From a virus: 61,130 bases of DNA. Where the stretch lies: IMG/VR virus record IMGVR_UViG_3300032050_000140, positions 1-61,130 of that record. The stretch is one strand, 5' to 3'. Of the stretch, positions 47,335 to 55,731 are shown piece by piece (positions within the stretch are counted from its first letter, which is position 1; each line of letters begins with the position of its first letter). The position numbers and the translations under genes are program-made. The notes beneath the pieces were generated by a model. That model saw only the letters and a list, made by a program, of their open reading frames with translations, was not told where the DNA came from and did no database searches.

Positions 47335-48444
47335 CTAATTTTTGTTTTTGTTTCTAATTACTAATCTGTTGCCACGATCATCATCTATAGCCGTAACTTT
47401 GAAACCTGGTGCTGGTGTGACTTGCGTAGCCTGTCGAGTCATGTCAATATTTTTTGACTCTTTAGCCACATTGTCAACCGCATCTGCCATTCCTTTCTCG
47501 TAGAAAAACTTGGCAAACTTCTCTGGGTTCGAAGCCACTGCAATAGCACGATGGAAAGATTCAGCGTCCTTAAGATAACCATCATCATTTAAGAACCTTG
47601 ATACAAAGTTCTGAAGATTAGATTGCTCTTTCAGCAGGTCTGGTGCTTCAGATGGTTTGTAAACTAACTTTTTATTCTCGTCTAAATTAAATCCGAAACC
47701 TTCGAACTTTTCAGAGAATAAATCAGAAGTCTTCTCACTGAAATACCTTGCCCTTTTTGACTGCTCTTCATCAGTTTGAGCCGCAGCTTGTTTATAACTC
47801 TTATATGCTTCATACGACTCTTTCTCTTCTTGCGGAACAAAAGATTCTCTTGACTCAAGAGGAACTTTATACTGTTCTTTTAAGCTGTTGAAATAGTCCT
47901 TAGCTTTTGTGAGTTCTTTTTTCTTAGCCAACTGCTTTTTCTTAATTTCCTTCTCTTCCTCAAAATCTGGATCGTATCCAAACTGAGTTTCAAGATCGAA
48001 CTTGATATCATCAATGTCAAGATCTTTATCTTGATTTCTTCGATACTCAAATAGCAATTGGTCCTGATCCATTGAATCGTAATCTTTATTCAATTTAATA
48101 AAGTCTTCGATTCCACGACCAGTCTCTTTTTTATATTTCAAATAGGTAGCAACCTCTGGATCTAAATCCTCATTGCTTGAACGTTGCTCAAACAACTCAT
48201 CAAGATTGCTAATCTCTTTGTTATATCTTTTTCCAATATATGAAAGAACTTTGTTGTCGTCTATCTCAATCTCTTGAGGTTCAACTGGTGTGTCTGTTGG
48301 CACACTAATATCAACTTTATCCACAGTTGGCTCATCTTGAACTTGTCCTGTTTCTTCAGCATGTTTATCCAACAACTGTTGTTCTATTTCTGCAACTGAC
48401 TTCTCCTCGAACTCAACTGCTCTTACTTTAAATTCTCCTTCCAT
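47335..48444 (-). CDS. Scaffolding protein
   Basis: 369 aa, strongly acidic N-terminal half with coiled-coil stretches (SVAEIEQQLLDKHAEETGQ; KKKQLAKKKELTKAKDYFNS) and a C-terminal domain with GMADAVDNVAKESKN and a basic tail (RNKNKN). This charge pattern and the position 5 bp before the capsid gene are typical of scaffolds, whose basic C-terminus binds capsid. It has the best-organised late promoter region in front. Confidence 0.8.
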   Translation of the reverse strand: MEGEFKVRAVEFEEKSVAEIEQQLLDKHAEETGQVQDEPTVDKVDISVPTDTPVEPQEIEIDDNKVLSYIGKRYNKEISNLDELFEQRSSNEDLDPEVATYLKYKKETGRGIEDFIKLNKDYDSMDQDQLLFEYRRNQDKDLDIDDIKFDLETQFGYDPDFEEEKEIKKKQLAKKKELTKAKDYFNSLKEQYKVPLESRESFVPQEEKESYEAYKSYKQAAAQTDEEQSKRARYFSEKTSDLFSEKFEGFGFNLDENKKLVYKPSEAPDLLKEQSNLQNFVSRFLNDDGYLKDAESFHRAIAVASNPEKFAKFFYEKGMADAVDNVAKESKNIDMTRQATQVTPAPGFKVTAIDDDRGNRLVIRNKNKN

Positions 48445-48459
48445 TTGATTAAATTTTTA

Positions 48460-48467
48460 CAAAGATA
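48460..48467 (-). promoter_or_regulatory. -7 box (TATCTTTG) for scaffold-capsid
   Basis: TATCTTTG on the minus strand, 15 bp before the scaffold ATG. Just upstream are TTTT-rich DNA and two 18-bp direct repeats, likely activator sites. Confidence 0.65.
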
Positions 48468-48502
48468 ATAATTATATTTTAAAACATATATAATTAGTAA
48501 AG

Positions 48503-48561
48503 TAGCTAATATATTATGCAAAAGCATATAATTTTAGGCAAAATAGCTAATATATTATGCA
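48503..48561. repeat. Two 18-bp direct repeats before scaffold-capsid promoter
   Basis: TAGCTAATATATTATGCA occurs exactly at 48503-48520 and 48544-48561, 41 bp apart (close to four helical turns). The inner part GCTAATATATTATGC is nearly palindromic. They lie about 36 to 95 bp upstream of the -7 box. Confidence 0.85.
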
Positions 48562-48563
48562 TG

Positions 48564-48665
48564 AGCCAAAATAAAGATTTTTTTGATGTTTTGGCTGTTT
48601 CTCAGTTGCCAAATCTGGAAAAATTCATGCAATTTGGCAAGTAAATAATCGGTAAAAATCCGATT
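48564..48665. other. Three consecutive hairpins between portal-side gene and scaffold
   Basis: Stems: AGCCAAAA/TTTTGGCT (48564-48571 with 48589-48596), TTGCCAAAT/ATTTGGCAA (48606-48614 with 48632-48640) and AATCGG/CCGATT (48647-48652 with 48660-48665). None has a strong U run on the minus strand; together they may act as a transcript end or RNA stabiliser for the packaging genes. Confidence 0.65.
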
Positions 48666-49305
48666 AATCTAGGTCTACGTTGTCATAAAACATAGCATCT
48701 GAATCTTCAGTATGCCACTTATCAAACCCTTCGCAGTTAAACCAAGTGTTATTAACCAAGTAGTCAGGCTTAGATGGAAACTCTTTTGTAACAAATGAAG
48801 GCTCATACCAGCGTACCCTGTTGTTTGGCTGTAAGGCTATCTTACCGTTATCAAGTAATATTATATGATGTGACTTGTGCTCTAGTGGATCTTCAGCCAA
48901 TGTAATATCAGTATTTATATCGTTAGACCCCCAATTTATTGTAGCGTAATAAGTTCCTTTGTGCCACTGCCTATCTTTCATATATACATCAACATTTGTA
49001 TCATACACATAAGAAAGTTGTGTCAATGTAAAACGATAGCTAAAACAGTTCCATATCTGTAAGTAATGGAAAGGTAGATCGGGATTTGGTAACTCTGGTT
49101 CAGTTAGTAACGCATGGCTAGGTAACTTATCTCTCATGACACCATTATCAAGTAAAACTTGAAATAATGCAGCTTGACCTGGCATACATCTTACCGATAT
49201 AATTACGCCTTCTGTAAATTCACCATACCCTTTTTTAAATTGATACATGTACTCATTCCTTACGAATACCTTCAAAGGAAAGAAATTGTGTTCTATATAT
49301 GCCAT
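48664..49305 (-). CDS. 213-aa protein between portal and scaffold
   Basis: Aromatic-rich soluble protein: EHNFFPLKVFVRNEYMYQFK, GEFTEGVIISVRCMPGQAAL, and WHKGTYYATINWGSNDIN. It reads like an all-beta domain. Position between portal and scaffold suits a head morphogenesis function (protease or completion protein), but no Ser/His/Asp protease triad is obvious. Confidence 0.7.
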   Translation of the reverse strand: MAYIEHNFFPLKVFVRNEYMYQFKKGYGEFTEGVIISVRCMPGQAALFQVLLDNGVMRDKLPSHALLTEPELPNPDLPFHYLQIWNCFSYRFTLTQLSYVYDTNVDVYMKDRQWHKGTYYATINWGSNDINTDITLAEDPLEHKSHHIILLDNGKIALQPNNRVRWYEPSFVTKEFPSKPDYLVNNTWFNCEGFDKWHTEDSDAMFYDNVDLD

Positions 49306-49348
49306 ATTTACATTATATTGGTTACAGTAAAATGTTTACTGTAAACAA

Positions 49349-51778
49349 CTATTTAGGACTAAATGATTCTAAATCGAAGCCATCCAAAGAATCTTCTGAA
49401 CTTTCGAAGTTCAATGGTGGTAAGTTATTCTTTCTCTGATTTATAAGTTCTGATTGTCTTGTTGCCTGAAGATCAACTCGCTTATCTTTAGCCTCTTCTT
49501 TTTTCTCTTCTCGCTTCATCAAGTTTTCAGTCTCAATACCTTTTAACTGCATATTGTACTGGAACTCTCTATCCATCAACTGAGCCTTAATAGCCGCCTC
49601 AGCCTGCATCTGTTGAACCGCAAAATTCATCTCAGCTTCTCTCAATTGTATTTTAGATTGAGCTTCAAGTTGAACTAACTGAGCTTTAGATTCAGCGGCC
49701 GCTTGCTGAGATTGGATATTACTCTGCATTTGCATTTGGAACTGCATTTCTTGATCCTTCTGCTTTTGCTCCATTCTCTTTCTTCGTTTCAATTTCAATA
49801 ACTCATTTGCTAGCTTAATGTTATTGATCATTCTAATGTCAATAGCATCTTCTAGATCAATTGTTTGTTGTTGCAACGATACCTGAATGTTAGCCTCAAG
49901 CATTTGCTTCTGCTCTTCATCTGGAGCTAACTCAATGAATATACCAAAGTCATGTAAATACAAATCTTTAATGTCATCAAGTATTGCCACATTATATTTA
50001 CCTATCTGCATAGCGAACTCTTCAGCAAAGTCAGAGTACTCTAATATATCAGCAATTCGTATTGATAAACACTCAGCCAGCTTCTTAGTAATATTAAGGC
50101 CTCCTTCTAATATATGTCGTGTAGCTGTGTTTGAGTTCAATGCAGCTAGTTTCTGAACACCAACTAATGCGTCAGGGCTAGGAGTTGATCCGTCTCTAAC
50201 TTCATTGATCCCAGTCACATCACGTATCATGTTTAAGTAGTGATTGTAGCTTCCTATCAATGCAGCCATTTTAGACTGACCACTATTTGAATTTAACTCT
50301 TGAATAGGAACTCTAGCATTATTGAATTCACCATCTTGAGTGTAACTTCTACCAATAACACTACCAGTTTGAAAGTATAGTTTTAACGCGTCCTCTGGAT
50401 TATACGCTGCTCCTGTACCAAGATCAACTTCGTTAATACCATCAGCATCAATGAACACACCATCAGGAACTACTCTTGCCATTACTTGTTGCAGCTTTAA
50501 GTGAGTAAGTTGTATCTGATCAGCAAAAGGAATCATACGTCTTACTAATGACTCGTTATTTCCTTTATACATTCTAGGTGCAAACATCACATAGTTAGGA
50601 AGTGCTTTCTGTGTAGCTGACTTAGGTCTAACCATGTTCTTCATCATATCCCATTTCAACATGATGTTAGATCCACCTACTAATATACCTTCGTACCAAA
50701 CATCTCTTACAGCCTCAACTTTCTCAAACATCATTCCTTCCTCAACTGGAGGATTGAACGTATCATTCTTTCTAATTACTCGCTCACCACCGTTCTCAAG
50801 GATTTTCTTCTTCCATACAAATCGCTTGGTAGTTTTGTAATTTAAGTATAGTAATGTTACTACTTCATTTAAGAAGGCATCATCTTGGTAGTTTCTAATA
50901 ATTGGAAAGTAGTCATACCAAGCAGATGAGGCATTTCGTATTTCTTTTAATTGCTCATCAGTTAAATTTGGATTAATCTTTAAAAGTTCAGTGTAATGAA
51001 CTTGCTTAACCTCACCAAAATAATAACAATCCGAAAAGTCATTTTTCTCAGTATAACTATGAATGAAATTTGCAGGATCTACATAATCAATTTTTAATCC
51101 ATCGTTAACTAAAAATGTATGTCTTGCAACAGCCTTACCTAATACAGTTAAATCATAATCAATTAACTTCTTTGTCTTTGAGTACTCATTCATCTTAAGA
51201 ATAGTATCAATGGCAACCTCCTCAGCAATCTCAATAGAAGGCTTGTATTTTAGCTGCATATAAAGAGCCAACTCTTCATCATTCTCTGGTAACTCGTCAG
51301 GACTTACATTGAATGCATCAATACCAAATTGATCTTTTGTCATTTGCAAAAAATCCTTGGCAACCATATCAGCCTCAATCATATCTTGAAATATGTTCCG
51401 CTTTTCAGCAGACATAACATCTTGAGATTCAGCTTTAATAGTAAACAACCTATCATTCATTCCATTGACAACAATGTCAACAAATTTTGGTATAATAGGT
51501 ATTGGAGTCCAGTCTAAATTCAACATAGACATATCCCCATTTACAGCTAATTCATCTTTATATTTTTGTACAGGTTGCTCACCCCTTGCATATAATCTTA
51601 AACGATGGAATTCACCCCATTGATCATAGAACCGACATGTATTTGCTTTACGCTTAAACCACTCACCCTCAATTGATTTTGCTACTTTCAAACCATATTC
51701 AACGGTAGATTTTTCTTCATCACTAGCCATTTGGTTTGGAAAGGGTGATTGATAAATTACAACTGATAATTTCTCCAT
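49349..51778 (-). CDS. Portal protein
   Basis: 809 aa. Central region with NPDALVG-like SPDALVGVQKLAALNSNTAT and GINEVRDGS, typical of P22/crAss-type portals, preceded by RMIPFADQIQLTHLKLQQVM. The C-terminal 150 residues are a long Gln/Glu/Met-rich helix (the portal barrel). Start is TAATG-coupled to the terL stop. It forms the dodecameric DNA entry ring. Confidence 0.88.
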   Translation of the reverse strand: MEKLSVVIYQSPFPNQMASDEEKSTVEYGLKVAKSIEGEWFKRKANTCRFYDQWGEFHRLRLYARGEQPVQKYKDELAVNGDMSMLNLDWTPIPIIPKFVDIVVNGMNDRLFTIKAESQDVMSAEKRNIFQDMIEADMVAKDFLQMTKDQFGIDAFNVSPDELPENDEELALYMQLKYKPSIEIAEEVAIDTILKMNEYSKTKKLIDYDLTVLGKAVARHTFLVNDGLKIDYVDPANFIHSYTEKNDFSDCYYFGEVKQVHYTELLKINPNLTDEQLKEIRNASSAWYDYFPIIRNYQDDAFLNEVVTLLYLNYKTTKRFVWKKKILENGGERVIRKNDTFNPPVEEGMMFEKVEAVRDVWYEGILVGGSNIMLKWDMMKNMVRPKSATQKALPNYVMFAPRMYKGNNESLVRRMIPFADQIQLTHLKLQQVMARVVPDGVFIDADGINEVDLGTGAAYNPEDALKLYFQTGSVIGRSYTQDGEFNNARVPIQELNSNSGQSKMAALIGSYNHYLNMIRDVTGINEVRDGSTPSPDALVGVQKLAALNSNTATRHILEGGLNITKKLAECLSIRIADILEYSDFAEEFAMQIGKYNVAILDDIKDLYLHDFGIFIELAPDEEQKQMLEANIQVSLQQQTIDLEDAIDIRMINNIKLANELLKLKRRKRMEQKQKDQEMQFQMQMQSNIQSQQAAAESKAQLVQLEAQSKIQLREAEMNFAVQQMQAEAAIKAQLMDREFQYNMQLKGIETENLMKREEKKEEAKDKRVDLQATRQSELINQRKNNLPPLNFESSEDSLDGFDLESFSPK

Positions 51779-53997
51779 TATTTTAATATTTCGCTTCTGA
51801 TTCCACGATTATCGTATTTTACAAATTTAATACTTATTTTTGATTCCTTTTTCTCTACATCAAACAAATGCTTACGTGTAGCCATAATAGCTAAACCTGA
51901 GCTAATGGAAGCATCATGTTTTGTTCTATTATTTGGATCGAATCTAGCCCAATCTTCCAAAGTCTTTGTAAAATACATCGATCCCATGCAGTCAGGATCT
52001 CTATAAGTTCCCTCAGTATCAAGGCCTACATATTCCTCAATATATGTTTCAATGGCTGATGCATGAGCCTGTCTTACATCTTCAGATGAGTTAGGTATTC
52101 CACCTATTTCTATTTCAGTTTTAGATAGTTTTGTTTTGTGTTTGTCAGGTCTATTCATTGAGAAAGCCCTGTACCCTCTATTTTTAAAGTGATATAATAA
52201 TCTAGCTTTGTTATTCTCAGCTAATAATGGCATACCATAAAAAACACAAGCCATTAAAACATCTTCAAAAAATATCTCAGCAGTCTGCGGTCTTGCTATA
52301 TACTCTAAAAAGAACTCATTCGTTGGTGCTTCCTCCATGTGAAATTTAGTCATGCCATGCAAAGCACCATTCGAACCTCCGCCGCCAACAACCCCTGATA
52401 TGTCATAAGGGTCACACCCAAAAGCACCCATGTGCTCATTACCAGGATACTTTTTACCACCTCTTGTTATAACTCTATTTCTCAGTTGTTGATTTGGAAT
52501 CCAAGATACTAAAAACCTGCCATTCTTATCAGGTGTCCATACTACCTCACTATCTAACTTACCATTCTTCCAATGAAAATATCCTCTTGTTAAAACACGA
52601 TCTTTTATAAGTGAATCATTATAGTCAATCTGTTGGTATATCTTTGTCAAGTTAAATACAGACTGCTTTGACTCATCTCTAAATGCATGCGATTCTGTTC
52701 TTGGAAATTGTCGATAAAATTCGTTTAATGCATCTGAGTCACTTTTCAATGCAGCGACCTCATTATTCCACCAAGTAATTACGCCTTGCGTTATCATCTC
52801 ACCATCAATACCTCTTACTGATTTGTCAGGATCTTCAAATACAGGCCAACCGAACTCATCAATATACCCCTCAATATTCCACTCCATTGGAATGAACAAA
52901 GAATATAAACCACTCTTCGTTTGTCCATTAGCAGACTTTAATGTTGGATTACTATCGTTGTATAACTTCTTAAAATTCTCTCCACCTTTTGATAATGCAT
53001 TTGATGTTGAACCCATCATACACTTACCAACTATCTTACTACCTAATCTAAGACATGTCTTTGTTACTCGCCAGTTGTTTAATATGTTCTCAGGCTTCTC
53101 CCATTTTCCTGATTCGTCATGTACAAGCATTAATAGCTTCTCACCATCGTAACTGTTGTCCGCTGTGTTCTTCCAGTCAATTGTTGTATCCAATCCATCA
53201 ATATCATCTTGATTTTCTTGGTCCATGTTCTTACGAGTAATCTTACTTGCAGGAACGCGAAACGCCAACTCAGTTTTTGGATTATCCATACCGTCCTGAA
53301 TTGGCTTGAAGAAAAATGGATAGTTTCTTACAATCGGAACAACCTTGTCAGTAAACATCTTTTTAGCATCCGATCCAGTCTTAGATAAAATACCAATTCT
53401 TGAGTCACGAACTATTGTACCTGTATTACTTATCTCAGAACTAGACATAAACGAGAAACCAGAACGCCTGTTTTTTAGGTAACACATACCAAAAGATCTA
53501 TTGTCAGCCTTGCATGCTTCCCAATAAATATAGAATATCCTATTTGATTCTCGGAAGTCAGGTAGACCAATATCAATCTTTGTCCATTGTAAATACATAT
53601 AATGTGTTCCTGTTATATATGTAGGAACATTATTATTCATAAACCAATAACCATTCTCTCTTTTGTCAAACTCACCTTCAATTAAGTCAACATACTTTGA
53701 TTTAAACGCATTATCTCTTCTATTCCAATCAAATATTGTCTTGATTTTCTGTAGTTCAGATGGATACTCTTGTGCTACCCATTTGTTGCCGTAATCGGTA
53801 ACTTTTTCAGGTGTTGAAGGAAGTGCAATCTTAACACTATTGATATCATATATCTGACCTATTGTACCATCTTTTGATATAACTACCAAATCATATTTTG
53901 GATCATAACCATACTCCCAAGACTTATGCCTATTCTTAGTTGTCAATACATTCTTAGGAATGTAATCATCAAGTATAACGTAAAGATTATTTTCCAT
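51778..53997 (-). CDS. terL: Terminase large subunit
   Basis: 739 aa. The ATPase part has a degenerate Walker A KNRRSGFSF (175-183) and Walker B LLMLVHDESGKWE (288-300; D294, E295). A coupling-type TSNA follows (331-334). The RNase-H-like nuclease begins GAFGCDPYDISG (D529) and continues to an Asp-rich C-terminus. It cuts and translocates genomic DNA into proheads. Adjacent portal and TerS-like genes support the call. Confidence 0.92.
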   Translation of the reverse strand: MENNLYVILDDYIPKNVLTTKNRHKSWEYGYDPKYDLVVISKDGTIGQIYDINSVKIALPSTPEKVTDYGNKWVAQEYPSELQKIKTIFDWNRRDNAFKSKYVDLIEGEFDKRENGYWFMNNNVPTYITGTHYMYLQWTKIDIGLPDFRESNRIFYIYWEACKADNRSFGMCYLKNRRSGFSFMSSSEISNTGTIVRDSRIGILSKTGSDAKKMFTDKVVPIVRNYPFFFKPIQDGMDNPKTELAFRVPASKITRKNMDQENQDDIDGLDTTIDWKNTADNSYDGEKLLMLVHDESGKWEKPENILNNWRVTKTCLRLGSKIVGKCMMGSTSNALSKGGENFKKLYNDSNPTLKSANGQTKSGLYSLFIPMEWNIEGYIDEFGWPVFEDPDKSVRGIDGEMITQGVITWWNNEVAALKSDSDALNEFYRQFPRTESHAFRDESKQSVFNLTKIYQQIDYNDSLIKDRVLTRGYFHWKNGKLDSEVVWTPDKNGRFLVSWIPNQQLRNRVITRGGKKYPGNEHMGAFGCDPYDISGVVGGGGSNGALHGMTKFHMEEAPTNEFFLEYIARPQTAEIFFEDVLMACVFYGMPLLAENNKARLLYHFKNRGYRAFSMNRPDKHKTKLSKTEIEIGGIPNSSEDVRQAHASAIETYIEEYVGLDTEGTYRDPDCMGSMYFTKTLEDWARFDPNNRTKHDASISSGLAIMATRKHLFDVEKKESKISIKFVKYDNRGIRSEILK

Positions 53998-54022
53998 TTA
54001 TACGCCTTATTGTTAAAAGTAT

Positions 54023-54295
54023 TTACTTCTTTTTTGCCCTGCCTTCTGCGAATCCACCATTTCCTACGTTTATCGTAGGAATCTGCGAATCGCTACTTTT
54101 ATTTTCCTCCTCCTCAATCTTAGCTAACATATTCAAAGCATCCTCAAATGCCAACCTTTTAGCCGATGCAGCGTTCTTTAATTTATCTGCTGATATATCA
54201 TCCTCAGATCGAGTTATAATTGGCTCTTTTAATACTTTTATCAGCTCATCAATAGCAACTTTTGCTGCCTCTAATATCTCTACTTTTTTAGACAT
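54023..54295 (-). CDS. Small terminase-like protein
   Basis: 90 aa, helical: KKVEILEAAKVAIDELIKVL then KNAASAKRLAFEDALNMLAK, acidic middle and a basic tail (AEGRAKKK). Size, helical build and position directly upstream of terL are right for a small terminase subunit. No HTH is clear, so the call is contextual. Confidence 0.6.
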   Translation of the reverse strand: MSKKVEILEAAKVAIDELIKVLKEPIITRSEDDISADKLKNAASAKRLAFEDALNMLAKIEEEENKSSDSQIPTINVGNGGFAEGRAKKK

Positions 54296-54840
54296 ATATT
54301 TCGATTGTACATTCTATAAAGAATCTCGTTATTTATTCTAAATTCATACTCGCTATCAGGAGTAAATGATACAATATCTCCAATCTCTACCTCATCTAAT
54401 TCATCATTCTTAAATACTAATTCACCCCATAATTCTTCAAGACCAGATATAGGGCTGAATATTTTATCTTCAGATGGAATAGGTCTAACGAAAACAAATG
54501 GAGATGGTGCACTCCAAAGGTTTTTATCTTTGGAGTATAGATATACTTGTTCTGGCTCAACAATGAACAAGTCATCTTTTAAGTGATGCCAACTACTCTT
54601 TTGTCTGCCTCGCATATCATAGTAAAACTTAAAAACATTATGGTGAACTACCACAATGTCTCCAGGAACTATTGGACCATTATAATAAACAGGTATAGAT
54701 AGAACTTCTGCAAATCTATTTGATACAGTATGATCTTCTTGGGAGGCACTTACAATAAACTCACGATCTCCGTAAGTCCTTATATTGTCATACCTCCTAC
54801 CATCAATTGGCTTGATGATAAAGCAGTATGGTGATTTCAT
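54280..54840 (-). CDS. 186-aa packaging-module protein
   Basis: Beta-rich, with YCFIIKPIDGRRYDNIRTYG, VYYNGPIVPGDIVVVHHNVF and LVFKNDELDEVEIGDIVSFT. The repeated GD-I-V turns suggest a small chaperonin-10-like or SH3-like barrel, but the family is not recognised. Coupled to neighbours by a TAATG start and a 16-bp overlap with the TerS-like gene. Confidence 0.7.
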   Translation of the reverse strand: MKSPYCFIIKPIDGRRYDNIRTYGDREFIVSASQEDHTVSNRFAEVLSIPVYYNGPIVPGDIVVVHHNVFKFYYDMRGRQKSSWHHLKDDLFIVEPEQVYLYSKDKNLWSAPSPFVFVRPIPSEDKIFSPISGLEELWGELVFKNDELDEVEIGDIVSFTPDSEYEFRINNEILYRMYNRNICLKK

Positions 54841-55019
54841 TAGAAATTTATATTAAATTCAATAGATACTGGCATTGAAACTGAAAACTCTTTCCATAGA
54901 GTAATCTCATCATTCTTAATAATATAAAGTTTTATGCCATCTTCAGTTCTTATAATCTGATATATATTATAAGTTTTATCTAGCACTTCTTGTCCAACAG
55001 TGTAGTTCATTGACTTCAT
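54840..55019 (-). CDS. 59-aa small protein before the packaging genes
   Basis: From the ATG at 55019; a GTG at 55058 would give 72 aa. MNYTVGQEVLDKTYNIYQII followed by RTEDGIKLYIIKNDEITLWK and MPVSIEFNINF is a short beta-barrel-like family that I recall upstream of terL in related phages. Unknown role. Confidence 0.65.
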   Translation of the reverse strand: MKSMNYTVGQEVLDKTYNIYQIIRTEDGIKLYIIKNDEITLWKEFSVSMPVSIEFNINF

Positions 55020-55044
55020 ATAATCAGGACCAACCGATATTTTT

Positions 55045-55281
55045 CTAATTATACTCACCTGTTTGTAGATTGATAGTTATATCACCATATTTAGCAACTA
55101 TATCCTCTTGGTACTTTGCTAAATCATGTGCTGCAATATCTAAATTAGCCAGCGTTGATTTTTTTTTGCTTTTAAGTCTTTCGAATGAAAGCTCAATGTC
55201 AGCTACTTCAAATTTAAGATCTCTAAAGTTGCGGTTAAGCTCTGTCAATTTAGACAGTTCGTCTTGTTCAATTTTTTTCAT
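55045..55281 (-). CDS. 78-aa coiled-coil protein, first of the packaging operon
   Basis: ATG at 55281. Charged helices (ELSKLTELNRNFRDLKFEVA, ELSFERLKSKKKSTLANL) predict an antiparallel coiled coil; KYGDITINLQTGEYN closes it. First gene after a TATATTTG box, so it opens the packaging transcript. Confidence 0.7.
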   Translation of the reverse strand: MKKIEQDELSKLTELNRNFRDLKFEVADIELSFERLKSKKKSTLANLDIAAHDLAKYQEDIVAKYGDITINLQTGEYN

Positions 55282-55300
55282 TTTATTAAATTTTATAATG

Positions 55301-55308
55301 CAAATATA
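55301..55308 (-). promoter_or_regulatory. -7 box (TATATTTG) of the packaging operon
   Basis: TATATTTG on the minus strand, 19 bp before the ATG at 55281. No -33 TTG at the standard distance. Confidence 0.55.
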
Positions 55309-55314
55309 ACTAAA

Positions 55315-55731
55315 TTAGTTATATACTCTAATCTCAATACTTGTCTTATTTAATTTATTATCTTGAGCTGCCCCTGAAGAATTATAAGTTATTAAACTTA
55401 ATCTATCTACATCACTAACACTAAAAGTATTTTCACCTGATGATGTTTGATTAATCATCAAATATGTTTTATTATTTGTAAATGCACCCAATAATGTAGC
55501 TAAATATTCTCCAGTTGTATCTCTAGCCCAAACAATATTTCCAATGGTGTTCTCTAGCACTATAGCAACAGGTGCGTTTGTTGACGTTTGAGTTAATAAA
55601 GCTGTATAAACTTTATATGTAGTGCTACTAAAGTTTGACATATCAAACTGAACTTGATCTCCATTTGAATCACTGCCAAATAGTCTATCACCTGCCGCAG
55701 GTAACTTTACTGGATAATTATTTACTTTCAT
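55315..55731 (-). CDS. Modular tail-tip protein, short version
   Basis: 138 aa. The first about 31 residues (VNNYPVKLPAAGDRLFGSDS then NGDQVQFDM) are nearly identical to the next gene upstream; the remainder is an unrelated beta-rich domain (VYTALLTQTSTNAPVAIVLE). The shared N-terminus probably docks to the same virion site while C-termini vary. A 95-bp near-identical DNA repeat underlies it. Confidence 0.75.
   Translation of the reverse strand: MKVNNYPVKLPAAGDRLFGSDSNGDQVQFDMSNFSSTTYKVYTALLTQTSTNAPVAIVLENTIGNIVWARDTTGEYLATLLGAFTNNKTYLMINQTSSGENTFSVSDVDRLSLITYNSSGAAQDNKLNKTSIEIRVYN
55637..55731. repeat. 95-bp repeat encoding the shared N-terminus (copy 1)
   Basis: Aligns with 56248-56342 with about eight differences. 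It encodes the common first 31 residues of two adjacent tail genes and could be a site for recombination that swaps C-terminal domains. Confidence 0.85.
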
